Positions 34,419-45,550 of a DNA stretch of 64,000 bases are shown here, one piece after another. Numbering within the stretch: position 1 is the first letter of the stretch; the number at the start of each line of letters is the position of its first letter. The stretch covers positions 96,518 through 160,517 of the forward strand of contig NMRA01000082.1 of NCBI GenBank assembly GCA_002633005.1, read 5' to 3'. The translations under genes were made by a program, and so were the position numbers. The notes under the pieces were generated by a model, which saw only the letters and a list, made by a program, of their open reading frames with translations, was not told where the DNA came from and made no database searches. Origin of the DNA: Phoronis australis. Lineage: Eukaryota; Phoronida; Phoronidae.

Positions 34419-37400
34419 CTGAAAAGAGAAATACCTCTAGTTACTCAAATCGTCCTTATATTTGGCCACGGTAAACAGACCAGAACCAGTCATACGCCGG
34501 GAAACAACAAAAACAACATCACGCATGCGCACAGCTATCAATTAAACGTATGCAACGAGTGGAAAAAGATTCATGCAACCCAGGTCGTTTTATTTGAGAA
34601 CGCTACAGAAATGCCCAGTTCTCAACCTAGCACAATATCCGAAGTTACGTAAACAATAACAATTTCTGTTTCTGAGAAAGGGCCACAACACCTATTTGAC
34701 ATCCGCAAGTTGATAAAAAATGTACCGGAACTTACCTTGCTGGCACGTGACTGCCTTGGTTTTCCTTGAAGTGACCCGGGATAATCCGAGTAACCATTCC
34801 TTGGAGAGGGAGTAACACTAACGCTTCTCCTACAAATTCAAGTACACGTGTACTAACATTTACGTACATGCTGTGCGTTTAAAACAATAGGTGCGCTACC
34901 TATTAACTAAACAACTTTTGGACCAGAACACCATTTGTATTGGCAACAAACCCATAAGTTGAAAGACTACTTAGGATAAGAAAAAGACCTTAATAACCTT
35001 GTAAACAACACGTTACTGGTTTAAACAGGGTATAAAGCGGAAAATAGAATATAGAAGATAGAATTCAAAAGCATGTTTATCATATTCAAACTGAAATATT
35101 TGTAGCAAGATGTAAAAAGAATGTCTTATGGTCTTAGACCCTTTTACACAAAAGCTTTCGACAAAAAACATTAATGAGTTCAGAGTCCGGGTTTTAATGT
35201 TTGTACTCGAAACGGAACTCGAAATTATTCTTGGCATTTTACATTCTACCTTAATATACTGAAACTCAGAATGCGTCTATTATTCTCTGATCGAGCACTT
35301 TATGGATTATGGAGATGAGTTTCTAGTCCAACTTAGCACTTGATGACCCCTAGGTCTAAGCCACAAACTCGCGTCAAAACACGACATTCCGTGTTCATAC
35401 TCGAACTTACAATTTTGTGCTGGGATCATCAAGTGCTAACTAGGATTAGACAGTCATACAGGTGCACCGCATTGTTCTTGAGAACAGAACAATGGACACT
35501 TAACTTGAGTTTGCACAAAAAAGAACGGAATATGTCAAAAATAATTTCGAGATCGATTTTTAGTACAAGGAATAGATCGCGGCCCCAGGTCTAACGTATT
35601 AAAACGTAGTTTCCACAGTTTATGGAAGAAATCAATGGACAAAAGGATTGCCCAAACAAATGTGGTTTATATATAAGCGGTGTGTGGCTTACTGTTTCCT
35701 GGTGCGCCCTTGCCGGTCACAACAGCTGCAGCAACCTGAGCCGCGCCTGGAAAGCAGCGAATGAACACGGCGTAATAATGACATTACAACACGTATCGAG
35801 TATAATAGTGTAGAGGTACGTGGACTCAAGGATCTCGCCAAGGAAGCTAGTAAATAACAGTGGCGAATTGAGCTTTTCTTAAAACAGTTACTCTTTCCGA
35901 AAATTTCGATTGACAGATGTCTGTATTGTGTCGAATTAACTTAGTAATTTCTGATTCGCGCCACCTGGTGAATACAGCCAACAATGGCAACATTGTACTA
36001 GCATGGAAAGGAAACAATTCAAAAGCCGTAAACAAAGATCGAAGACTTAGTAGATCATCACAGATTCTGTCAAACAGCGAAATTTTAAAACCTTAAGGTA
36101 AAATAATCTAGCAGAACGAGACCCTATCGCCCCGACGCTGTCCTTTTTGAGTGCTCACAAGCCCACTGAGTAGACCGTTACGTTCTCCACTATTCCAATG
36201 TTTCCTAACTATTAATTTTAAATGGGTTGTCACCTGCGCAAGCTTAGTCAGGTTATTGCGTTTAGATAACACACAAACAAAGATGATGGTGGGAAAAGAA
36301 AACTTGTTTGTGGTTAATGCCACTCAAGTCCCAACTGAAAAGTTCTTTCCGAACTTGTGGTTGGGAACAGGGACAAGAGCACCTCATGCTTCTCATCATG
36401 GGTAAACGGGAACATCTATTTATTCTCAGATTGTGTGTAGGGTTATAGCCGCTTCAATAAAATTGCAATCTCTGACAAGTACTAAAGGAGCGGTGGAGCA
36501 TACAGGACCCCCTTAATGTTAGATTTTACTCGTGGCCCAATTGATTACAGATTAAAAAAAAACGTCACAATTCGATTTCTGCAGGCTTTCTACTTCCAGA
36601 AAATAATACATTTAATAAGCTAAAGTCTATAGTTTTCTTGTCGATAAGGTCCTACATAACGTTAAGACGTCTTAGTATGCATATAAGCTTTCTAACTCTA
36701 ACTTTGCAGTTCCCAGGTGGCGAGATCATTCGACCGCGTGTCGGTCGTGTGGCGATGGGAAACTGTTGGTGGTTCCCTCGATCCATTAAGCACACAACGT
36801 TTATCTATAACCGTAAAAATCACTGATTTACCCGTCAGCTGTTTTGCGACAACACATCCAGTAGCACGTGGCGAACATCAAAAAGAAGACAATAATGCAC
36901 AAGAGACCGCCCACACCGCCACCTATCACGTAAAGGAGGAACCAATCGTCTGTAACAAATAACGTCAATATATGTGAGAATCAATTTACAAACTGGGACA
37001 CCAAAAATGTGTTGAACATGTTTTCAGCAGTTTAAAGGAGTTAATGAAAACACTGCTATGCACGCAATAAGACCGAAACGTCATGGCTCAATACTATATA
37101 CCGATTTTTCATTGAATGTTAGGCATTTAGACGTTTCAGTAAAACTGTGTTCAACAATGGCAACGGGAGGCCTTACAATACATTATTGTTATTGCAGCTC
37201 ATAACGGTTTTTTTTTTGAAATTGGACTCATTACAGGTGACAATTGCAAATAAATTTCAAGAATGTTTTAGACATAATTGATTATCTTACAAAGAACTTA
37301 ATCTTTTTATCAATTTCTGGTAAACAGCTTCTAAATCTCCAAGGACCAGATCTGCCCAAAAACGCTGCAGTTATCAATTTATCAAAACATAAAACAAAAC

Positions 37401-40199
37401 ATGTTGAATTACGCTTTTATTGCATCTGGTTTTCATCTGCTCCTATTTTCGTGTGCATTATGGTCTCATTTTGGTTTGAATAAAGTGAAAACATTGTCTA
37501 ACGCCATGATTATAACATTACATGTTTCGGTCATGACGTTGCAAGTAGGCTGCGTTCCTTTCCAACTGAGCGTAGCGCCATCACATGTCTGGGATGGCGT
37601 GCCATTCATTTTAAACCCGTACAGACATTGGAAGGTGACAACAGCACCGCCGTAATATGGACCAGAAGTGACAATTTGGCCATTTGCTATACCCAACGGC
37701 GTCGAACATGTCTGACCTGTAAGAGCAAATAGTTGTGCATTATGGTAGGATCTTCAAATGTATTGGGCCACTTCATTGGTTAAAAGTGAGTCAGCCTCAT
37801 CTACTCTACTTGAGCATCACAGACGATATTAGTCACTAGGGGTCGTTAGAAATACTTCGCTTACACCCTGCATGTAACACAAGACGTCAAACTTGTCAAA
37901 AATGCCTGAATCCGCTAAAATCTAGCTCCTTGCAATAAACTTTAGTTTATCAATAGGAAACGAAATGTGTTACAGCTATACAACCATGAGATGAGGTCTT
38001 CATTAGAGGTTATCTCAATCTCCTTGAACATGTCTCTCATGATCATACACTATATGAGTAAAAAGAAATTTCCACTGCATGCCTCCCATTCAGTCAAATC
38101 TATCGGAAGTCACGAGAGGTTCTCTATCTCCTTGCTGGCTGGTTCCCTGTGTGTCTGCTACGGCGGTATCATTTAATTTTCTTCGTTTTTTTTCACACCA
38201 ACATTTCTGATTAGCAGGTAGCGTTTTACGAAAACAAACTGCCGAAAAGGGCAAATGTGGATAGTGTTTGTGGTCTGCTCTACAGACAAATCGGTGTTTG
38301 AGATATGTTCAAGAAATGTGAATCGGAAAGTTGTGGTTGTGCCTTTTCGATGTGTTCAAATCTGCCACGCGGCTTTTAAATGCTANCAAATCTATCGGAA
38401 GTCACGAGAGGTTCTCTATCTCCTTGCTGGCTGGTTCCCTGTGTGTCTGCTACGGCGGTATCATTTAATTTTCTTCGTTTTTTTTTTCACACCAACATTT
38501 CTGATTAGCAGGTAGCGTTTTACGAAAACAAACTGCCGAAAAGGGCAAATGTGGATAATGTTTGTGGTCTGCTCTACAGACAAATCGGTGTTTGAGATAT
38601 GTTCAAGAAATGTGAATCGGAAAGTTGTGGTTGTGCCTTTTCGATGTGTTCAAATCTGCCACGCGGCTTTTAAATGCTACTACAGAAACGAAATATTTGC
38701 AGTAGAGAGAAAACATGGTTCGAAAAAAAAATGTTGACAAGACTAAAAATCGTTCACAGTCCGCCATTTTCTTTCTTTGTTGTAAAGCTAACCAATGACT
38801 ACCGAGGTTACATCAACCAGTGATAGCACGTGTGCTACTGAAGTCTCTACCCCTTAACGGACACGCAGGGGACCAGCGAAAATCTCGTTACTGCTTTTAT
38901 CTAACGCTAGTTGTCCCCTGATTGGTTGCAGCTTGAGCAGTTACACGTTTCCAGCCGAGGTACAGGCAACAGCCAAATTACAGGGTAGCTAGCGTTTGAC
39001 AAGCGCGACTCGTAAAACCACTTGAGAGTTTCGTCAGATTTGATTAACTCTGCGTAGAAGGCATCGGAAATCTATTTGTTACACATATTGCCTATGAAAG
39101 GTGCGTTCTAAAAAGATCGAAACAATGCTCAGTAATCGTCCATTCACAAACATGTGACTGCAGTGACATAAGACAGCAAGTAATGTCCATGGAGCTGCGA
39201 GCAGATGAGCCAACACACCAAGGCCTAATCAAAAAACCCGTATCTTTTCTTTCCAAATGTATAACGGAAAATTTATGGGTTTGTATGACATTCGAGTGAG
39301 TTAAAATCAAACTGGTTACACGGAATATGCTGTTGTTTTAATCATTATCTATTGTTTTACCTCCACCATTCTGTTGAGAATTAGAGCCTGATGAAGCTGT
39401 TGTCTGTGAAGTTGGACCGCTGTTACCAGATGGCGCTGTTGAAACCGCCGCAGAAGTTGTCGACGTCTGAGCTGTAACATATTGACACTCGGTAAGACGT
39501 GTTGCATGATTCAGGTTATGTAGGTCCATAGAAAAATTCTTTATTTAGTTATCTTGGGAACATCATAGGCTTATGGCACAAATGGCAAGTCATATTCAGG
39601 CTAAACATGCTTTATGTACTGGTTTTCAAAACGTCTTTAGGAATTGTAAAATGTTTCAGTTTTATTTGAAGGACTATCAAAATGATATGGTCATCACCGG
39701 ACTACGGATCGAATCCAATTGTCACGTTTCTCATTCGCGACTTTCTGTATAACGTGTAATATAGTAGCCCTTACAAACGCATCGTTCGCTTGTAGTAAAC
39801 GTTACAAACAAACACAACGTAGAGTTTGACATCATTAAAGGAGTCGAATTCTCGCCTATACCATAACACAGGACAAGGGAGTCATTTTGCTACCTCTGGT
39901 CGAGATATGAATGTACAGTATTTACCTGAAGCACTGGACGTTGAGGTAGGTGGCACTGCTGCTGTTGTTAACCCACCGGTAGTCATTGTTGTTGCACCTA
40001 AAGTGCTCTGGCTCTCGGTGGATGTGGCACTAGAGGTCGTGGTTGTGTTGTCAGCTCCGGTGGAAATGACTGATGTCGCAGTTGTTGTCGTCGTCAGAGC
40101 TGAAGTGGTTGAGTTATCCGTCGTGGAATTGGAAGATTGTATTGTCGCTATTGCAGCTGACAGGATTATCCAACCCACGGTAAGTCGTCGGAAGGGCAT
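34239..40199 (-). CDS. Mucin-sushi type I membrane protein (whole gene, seven exons)
   Basis: Coding exons on the minus strand are 40199-39926, 39471-39361, 37716-37522, 36949-36832, 35746-35693, 34829-34736 and 34418-34239. They total 1026 nt and 341 residues, with exit phases 1, 1, 1, 2, 2, 0, so all joins are in frame. Layout: signal peptide about 1-20, Ser/Thr-rich stalk to about 128, sushi domain about 129-190, transmembrane helix about 197-222, and a cytoplasmic tail of about 118 residues. A cell-surface receptor or adhesion role is inferred from this layout. Sushi domains are common in complement regulators and adhesion proteins, but I do not recognise this combination as a named gene. 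The 54-bp exon may be alternatively spliced, and an extra stalk exon in the 1.6-kb intron 2 cannot be ruled out. Confidence 0.85.
34736..34829 (-). CDS. Mucin-sushi gene exon 6: cytoplasmic tail
   Basis: The exon is 94 bp, entering in phase 2 and leaving in phase 0; acceptor cttgaatttgtag, donor gtaagt. It encodes RSVSVTPSPRNGYSDYPGSL and GKPRQSRASK: a basic, Ser-rich stretch with two tyrosines (NGYSDYPG) that could be phosphorylated. No domain is recognised. Confidence 0.85.
34830..35692 (-). other. Mucin-sushi gene intron 5
   Basis: It contains a foldback repeat (35323-35459) and sequence related to 4820-4960. No exon is seen. Confidence 0.55.
35323..35459. repeat. Foldback element in mucin-sushi intron 5
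   Basis: The ends ctagtccaacttagcacttg and its near reverse complement (caagtgctaactaggattag) form arms of about 29 bp with a few mismatches. Confidence 0.7.
35693..35746 (-). CDS. Mucin-sushi gene exon 5: 54-bp Cys-rich juxtamembrane exon
   Basis: The exon lies between acceptor attcgctgctttccag and donor gtaagc on the minus strand. Its length is a multiple of three and it enters and leaves in phase 2, so the frame holds with or without it. It encodes RGSGCCSCCDRQGRTRKQ. Four cysteines close to the membrane, with basic residues, resemble S-palmitoylation clusters (inference). Exon status rests on splice sites and frame. Confidence 0.7.
35747..36831 (-). other. Mucin-sushi gene intron 4
   Basis: No exon, repeat or RNA is recognised. 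The open frames at 36108-36405 lack splice or family support. Confidence 0.6.
36832..36949 (-). CDS. Mucin-sushi gene exon 4: transmembrane segment
   Basis: The exon is 118 bp, entering in phase 1 and leaving in phase 2; acceptor tatttgttacag, donor gtaaat. It encodes YDWFLLYVIGGGVGGLLC followed by IIVFFLMFATCYWMCCRK: a helix of about 24 hydrophobic residues, Gly-rich in its outer half (possible helix packing), with Cys pairs and Arg-Lys on the inner side. The charge order gives an outside N-terminus. Confidence 0.93.
36950..37521 (-). other. Mucin-sushi gene intron 3
   Basis: No feature is recognised between the sushi and transmembrane exons. Confidence 0.6.
37522..37716 (-). CDS. Mucin-sushi gene exon 3: sushi (CCP) domain
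   Basis: The exon is 195 bp, phase 1-1, the usual layout for one sushi module per exon. The acceptor is tttgctcttacag and the donor gtaatg. The domain shows four cysteines in QTCSTP, TFQCLYGF, SQTCDG and QPTCNV, with the conserved YGF after Cys2 and Trp in LSWKG before Cys4. This is the standard CCP pattern with 1-3 and 2-4 disulfides. It is the only sushi domain in the protein and lies next to the membrane. Confidence 0.94.
38095..38679. repeat. Near-identical direct copies flanking single n at 38386
   Basis: Bases 38095-38385 (291 bp) match 38387-38679 except for poly-T length and one or two substitutions. The block lies inside a foldback element in an intron of the mucin-sushi gene. Confidence 0.9.
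38131..38880 (+). repeat. TTCCCTGCGTG-family foldback element in mucin-sushi intron 2
   Basis: The left end ggctggttccctgtgtgtc and right end ggacacgcaggggaccagc are inverted repeats. The interior (cagacaaatcggtg, aaccaatgactaccgaggtt) is shared with the copies at 56-57 kb and 60 kb. The true length is about 450-460 bp once the false duplication is removed. Confidence 0.8.
39361..39471 (-). CDS. Mucin-sushi gene exon 2: Ser/Thr-rich stalk continuation
   Basis: The exon is 111 bp, phase 1-1. The acceptor reads atatgttacag and the donor gtaaaa on the minus strand. It encodes QTSTTSAAVSTAPSG, then Ser, Thr, Gln and Gly-rich sequence ending in GGG. The composition matches exon 1, so the stalk is split over two exons. 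Confidence 0.83.
39926..40199 (-). CDS. Mucin-sushi gene exon 1: signal peptide and mucin-like stalk
   Basis: The ATG at 40199-40197 starts MPFRRLTVGWIILSAAIA: two arginines then a hydrophobic core. An open frame extends six bases further upstream but only to a GTG, so the ATG is preferred. The rest is dominated by Thr and Ser (for example SALTTTTTATSV and TTTTSSATSTES), a likely target for dense O-glycosylation. The donor gtaaat follows 39926 and leaves phase 1. The complementary strand is also open here, a side effect of the biased composition. Confidence 0.85.
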
Positions 40200-41700
40200 T
40201 GTCACATGTTTGTTACTCTGCCCCCTGTAAAACCTTGCTCACTTAATATACGTAGCACATGGCGACGGGTCAAACATAATTTTGCAGCAAAGTACTTTAC
40301 AGCATTGCACGATCCTGCCACGCTATAACGCAGTAATTTTGATACTTAAAGTAAAAACTCAAAAGTTTTGCTTAGTTCCGGAGTAGTAAAAGTGTGACGT
40401 ATTAAGGGCCGAGGATCAGTTATTGTTTCTATGTATTTTCGCAATTTCCCATAATGAGTTAGTTGAGTGTCACCTGGGAGTAATATTTCATTATAGTCCT
40501 TGGTGCCACTATGCAGCTTGTCGATGTAAGCTTTATTAAATTCAAAACACTGAAAACATATCTGTGATTATCCATAAACCTTGAAGCCAAATAAAGCTGT
40601 TTTATAGTGTCAACAACGGCCCTTTTCACAGGCAATTCGTTATTAGATTGGCTGATTACATTTTTAAAGAAATCAGCTTCACCTTTCTTTCTTTCTCTCT
40701 CTCACATCTCTTGATAACAAATTAAACACTTTGTATAACACTTTTATTCGGTTATACTAAATATTTGTGACGAAGTTCCTTACAATAGCACATCTATAGT
40801 TTCGCTTTTATATTTTAGCTTAATCATAAATTTGCGAAGAGTAAGTTCGCATGGCGTAAATGAAACACGATCATGGCCCCTAGTTCTAGAGATGCCACAT
40901 ATGTTCTTCATTTCAGGATTTCGCGTAAGTAAGTCTTGAACCCCCTATTTAGTGTTAAATGGTTTTTGTTCTGTATACATACTTTTGATTCATTAATTTT
41001 TTCATGTAAATGAATGTAAACGAAAATTGAAGTTACGAAAAATTGCACCCAACCTCGGTGAAAATCTGCTTTTATTCAAACAAAGTTAACCGGAGTTTCT
41101 CAAGAACCATTCAAGTTTTCCTTGATTAATTATACATTCCTGATATACAATTTCCTGAGAAACAAATTTGTTTACAAACCAGGGTAAAAACCTGCGTAAA
41201 TAATTCTAACACGAATCCAGGCAACTTACCATTTTGCACGATGGCTACGAGTGTTGCGAAACATACACCGTGTGAGACGGACAACTTGCACAGCGCGTTA
41301 AGCACGTAATGTTTGTGAGGACCGTGTTTGTTTAAATTGGCCGACAATTCAGATGCGCTTCTTACACAAAACGTCGTCAAATATTTGCTTTTGCCAAGAC
41401 CAGTGTCCATAATAGAAGAACGTAAGTATACTGTGAAAGTTGTCAAAATAAATCCCGCGCGCATGTCACCTAAATTCGGAGCAACAAAAGACGCACACAA
41501 AGAAAACCATTAGGGACTCACTGGCAGAAAGAATATCTTTCGCCGACCTTTTGTAGTTCTGGATTTTTTGCTGACACTCGTACCGTGTTTGTCTTTTATG
41601 ACTGATTGCTGATGTTAAAAGGTTGCGCCCTGCTGCAAGGATTGCAGATTTTTCATGATTTTGTCTGTTGTAGTGAAATAAATTCGTTATTTTTACCATT

Positions 41701-41808
41701 TTATTATTATCATCATCGTCATCGTCATTGTCATCATCATCATCGTCATCGTCGTCGTCATCACCATCATCATCGTCGTCGTTGTCGTCATCATCGCCAT
41801 TGTTTTTG
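41701..41808. repeat. ATC/GTC trinucleotide simple repeat
   Basis: About 108 bp of imperfect atc, gtc and att triplets. The His/Arg-rich open frame across it is an artefact of the repeat. Confidence 0.9.
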
Positions 41809-44424
41809 TTACATTAGGTCTTCCAAAATCTCCTCAATGGGACAACTATTTGAATATAAGACGATTAAGATGCATATCATATCTAAATGAATCTGTGTAA
41901 CTCTAATGTGCATTTCATGGCGTCCACTTAAATTATGATCTTGGCCAGACATAGATAAGCACGTGTTAATCTACTAAGTGTAAACACGACAAATTTAGAC
42001 GAATAGATCCGGCTAACATTAATTTTAAAAGTGACCCCCGTCCTTTACATAATTTGTGTAGCTGGTTTTACACGGTTCATAGCGTCGTAAAACTCGATTC
42101 TCTTGTGAGTAAATACAGGACATTACACCTTAAAGAGACAAAACACCTTCCTCTTTAAGCCAAATGCGTAAAATGAAAAACGATTTTGGCTGTAAATTCT
42201 CATGAGACACACGAGAACACAACATGTGATGTTAGTAAAACTAACGATGACCGAGGAATGATTTCCTGCCAAATCGATAGATGGCGCGTACACCTCTTCT
42301 ATGCACAAACACGAATGAAATGAGCACCAACACACACTACAGCCGTCACAATCGGGAAAAGAGGCCCGATGCAAAAAGGTCAATCATTCAGGCTACAAGC
42401 AAGCTATGCTTTATTTCACAGCTGAAGAACGCGGTTTTAGACGCATTACGATGTTCTCCTGTTGAGTGCAACAAGTTGGGCGGATTACCGCTGTATCCAA
42501 TATCTTACACGACTGATTAAGTCCATTCTGGCATTCATGGTCTGCTCTCTTTAGTACAATTGCGCTAATCACCAATAAGATCTTATCTTGCCTGGGCCGT
42601 GTTCTTAAAACTAAAAGTTGATTTATATAATGTTTGAACCTGAACCAATGACATTTCTGAATTCTACGTCAAATGCTAATCATGTTTAGTTTTTGAATCA
42701 CCAAAATCGCCCAACAGCCGAAATCAAGACAATCTATTTTGTCCGAACGTATTACTCCAACGCACTGGGTTTGGCTGTGTTGATACGCGGTCGGTAATAT
42801 GGTGGAACCACTTTACTTTTCATAACGCTTACATCCTTTACATCCTTGGCACAGATACACAATTCTTATATTTGACCTAAGAAGTTGTTTTTAGCAGTAT
42901 ATGCTATTTCAATAAATATATTACGGCTCATATGTCAGTTTTATTTTGTTACGCGCATTAAAACATGGTCACAAAGCTAAGGTCACGCGGTTCCTGTATG
43001 CCCCGATTTTTGCGCGTAGTTGGCCTTATGACTCCAAAGGGTGTTCACTTTTAACTGAAGCATATGTCTAGGATAATAAACGAACCGTATTTTTACTAAA
43101 ATGGCTCGAAAAAGGCTGCCTTCCCCTTTAATGATTCAGTTTTCCGGAGTCGATAGGTATACAAACATTTTTAGTACACATGCTTCCTCAAATTAAGTTT
43201 TAACAACGGAATCTGAAATTCTGACAATTTTAAAAGTGGCCTCAGAAGTCTGCTGTAATTAAACAAGGTCGATCGTTTGAGTTTTTGCAAAATGGAACTC
43301 AAACAAGATTTTGAAGAGTTAAGAAAAATGAATTGCTTGTATGTAAATTTTAAAAACACCAAGAACTTTATTGTGATAATAACGCAGGCGTTCCCGTTCA
43401 TAGGATCAGCTACGCCGAGTGTGCGGCTTTTAATGAAACGGGCGCCTGAGATCCGTTCCTCAGTAAAACGTACGTTTTGGGGTAAATCCAGAACCAGTGA
43501 TCCTCAAACGCCGCAAGTTGAAACTTCTGCCAAAACGAGCAGGTGGAGCGGTTTTACTCAACAAACCAGCTCGAGAGCGCCTCGACTTCTCGGAGTAATA
43601 ATGCATGCTGGAGTCCACTCCAAGATCAAGCTAAATCTGCCATGGAACAAGTCCCAATGCCGATAAAATGCTAGGTTGAGTAACACTGTGAAGCCTGGTA
43701 CCGGCCTGCATCTTGTCATACCAGACAAAGACTATGCTGGGCAGTTAACAAAGGGGACAAATGTTATCACAAGTCCACAACGGCGCTGTATCTGGTAAAG
43801 TCACTCAGAACGCGAGAGGGCCCTAATGGGACAAACCGGTGTCAGCTCTTTCTTTGGACATCCTGGTAAAATAGGCGTACTAAGTGGTGGTCGAGGAGCG
43901 ACTGTCCCTAAAAAAAAAATTTCGAGTGTTAGCAAGTAACGATCAATAACAAACAACTAATTATAAAAAGTTTCGGCTCGCAACTAAAATATAAGTGAAA
44001 ATTGGTTCTTAAATAAATCATTGTTAGGTTTGAAAGTGGACGAACCCAGTATCGTGCTTTGCCAATTTTTATGTTGCAGTTTAGGTGGACTATGGCATTA
44101 GAATTTTGAAGAAATTTGAGATGGAATTTTCCATTTTTAAGATGCCATTGCAAGGTGTTTCAGGTATTGTCATAATACTCAAAACTCTTAATTGGAAAAC
44201 ATGCATTTACAGTTTGCTTGTTAAGTGAATGTACACAATTTAACTAATGAATCTATGTCTACCGTAATCTGTGTCCATTTTTCTTGACAAAAGGGGTGTT
44301 ATTGATTCAGAGGATGACTGTAAATATCCTTTGTGAAATTGTTTACAGAGCCCTAAAGCTATGTCCTAAATAATTCATAAATCTGGATGAAGTTCATGCA
44401 TTGAAGGAGACGTAGAAGAAGACG

Positions 44425-44453
44425 TAATAATAATGATAATAATAATAATAACC

Positions 44454-44485
<32 letters not shown>

Positions 44486-44536
44486 CATAATATTAATAAC
44501 AACAATAATAAGAAGAAGAACAAGAAGAAGAAGAAA
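44425..44536. repeat. AAT/AAG trinucleotide simple repeat
   Basis: An imperfect aat tract with aac interruptions passes into aag triplets. Leu- and Ile-rich minus-strand frames over it are artefacts. Confidence 0.92.
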
Positions 44537-45483
44537 AAGAAGCTGTTGAGTATATAGGCCAAAACTGTTCACCTTTCTGGAAATTCTCTCTCAACTTATG
44601 CTTAAGCCTATTAATGCTTGAATGATAAAATAGAATTGAGGTCATACATTAAGTGAACGGTAATTGGTGTCCCATTTTTCTTGATAAAGAGCGTGGTATT
44701 GATTCAGAGGGCGAATGTAAATATCCTTTGTGTTTGCAACACAGTTTTTGGAGCACAGTTTTGTCTCAGCCAACTAGCAAGCAGTCAGTAATGTTTTTCA
44801 ATAGATTTTCAAACTATAGGGTCTGCCCAACGTGATTGATTTGGTTATTGACCAGTGCCTTTTTTAAGATGCCGGTAATGTCGTGATTAATTGTCAGAAA
44901 TTTAGAGACCGGTCTCACATGTAACATCTCCCTAATGTGCATAGTTGCGGAGGCTCAGCTTCAACTTCAAGCAAAATAAAAACAAAACTTTTAACGTTTT
45001 AACTCGCCAAACTACAGCATGTGTGGTGTACCCGGGCATAGAATATTCTCCGAAAAATGATTTTGAAATGTGTTTTTGTAGGCACCTCTGCAGAAATACA
45101 AGGTCCTTAAAATTTCATAAATTATTGCAAGTTGCTTAGATAATTGTCATAAATTATATCTAAACTGTGACTGCCAGCAATTACATGGCAAAAACGTTAT
45201 TTCGTAATTGCGAAGTGGGTGCACAAGTGGCGGGGGTAAAGGTGCCATGCCTCCCCCCCCCCCAAAAAAAAAACTCAGCCAGATTCCATTTTGTAGTCCG
45301 GAGATGCGAATGTCTGACGGGCAAAATCCTGGCTAATACTCTTCCCTGCGTACTCCATGTACCAGACATGTGCAGGCCGCTCATGTGGGCATGTTGTACA
45401 GATTACCTAGAACAATTTTGCATACTTTGTTAACGAACTGAGGAGTTAGAGACGTAACTTGAGGGTCTAGCAGTGTGCCCCAG

Positions 45484-45550
45484 TTGGACTCGAACCCACG
45501 ACCTTAAGCAAAGGAAGTGGACCCCCACTAGGTCTCAACGCCTCCTCTCC
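45484..45550 (-). repeat. tRNA-derived SINE head or tRNA relic
   Basis: On the minus strand there is an A-box-like tgagacctagtggg followed by a perfect B-box ggttcgagtcc (45486-45496). Stem pairing is incomplete. The body beyond the head is not recognised. Confidence 0.5.

Larger units (their letters stand above)
37717..39360 (-). other. Mucin-sushi gene intron 2 with inserted repeat
   Basis: This intron holds a TTCCCTGCGTG-family foldback element (about 38131-38880), part of which is falsely duplicated around the n at 38386. No extra exon is evident. Confidence 0.6.
40206..45483. other. Intergenic; upstream of mucin-sushi gene, simple repeats and weak coding-like islands
   Basis: It holds two trinucleotide repeats, a possible 201-bp minus-strand exon (41430-41230), a stretch similar to 58161-58258 (42517-42598), and a GC-elevated island with an A-tract at 43388-43920. 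No gene is supported. Confidence 0.45.

Noticed and set aside
7123-38679. Short true tandem duplications or CRISPR-like regular repeats
   Set aside because: Each duplication is two copies only, 0.3-0.65 kb, and always centred on a single n; this points to assembly and not biology.
39826-40230. 134-codon plus-strand frame rich in Val
   Set aside because: It is the complement of the Thr/Ser-rich exon of the mucin-sushi gene; the minus strand has the signal peptide and matching splice phases.
41606-41890. His/Arg-rich frame
   Set aside because: It is a translation of an atc/gtc simple repeat.
44359-44572. Leu- and Ile-rich minus-strand frames that look like membrane proteins
   Set aside because: They are translations of an aat/aag simple repeat.
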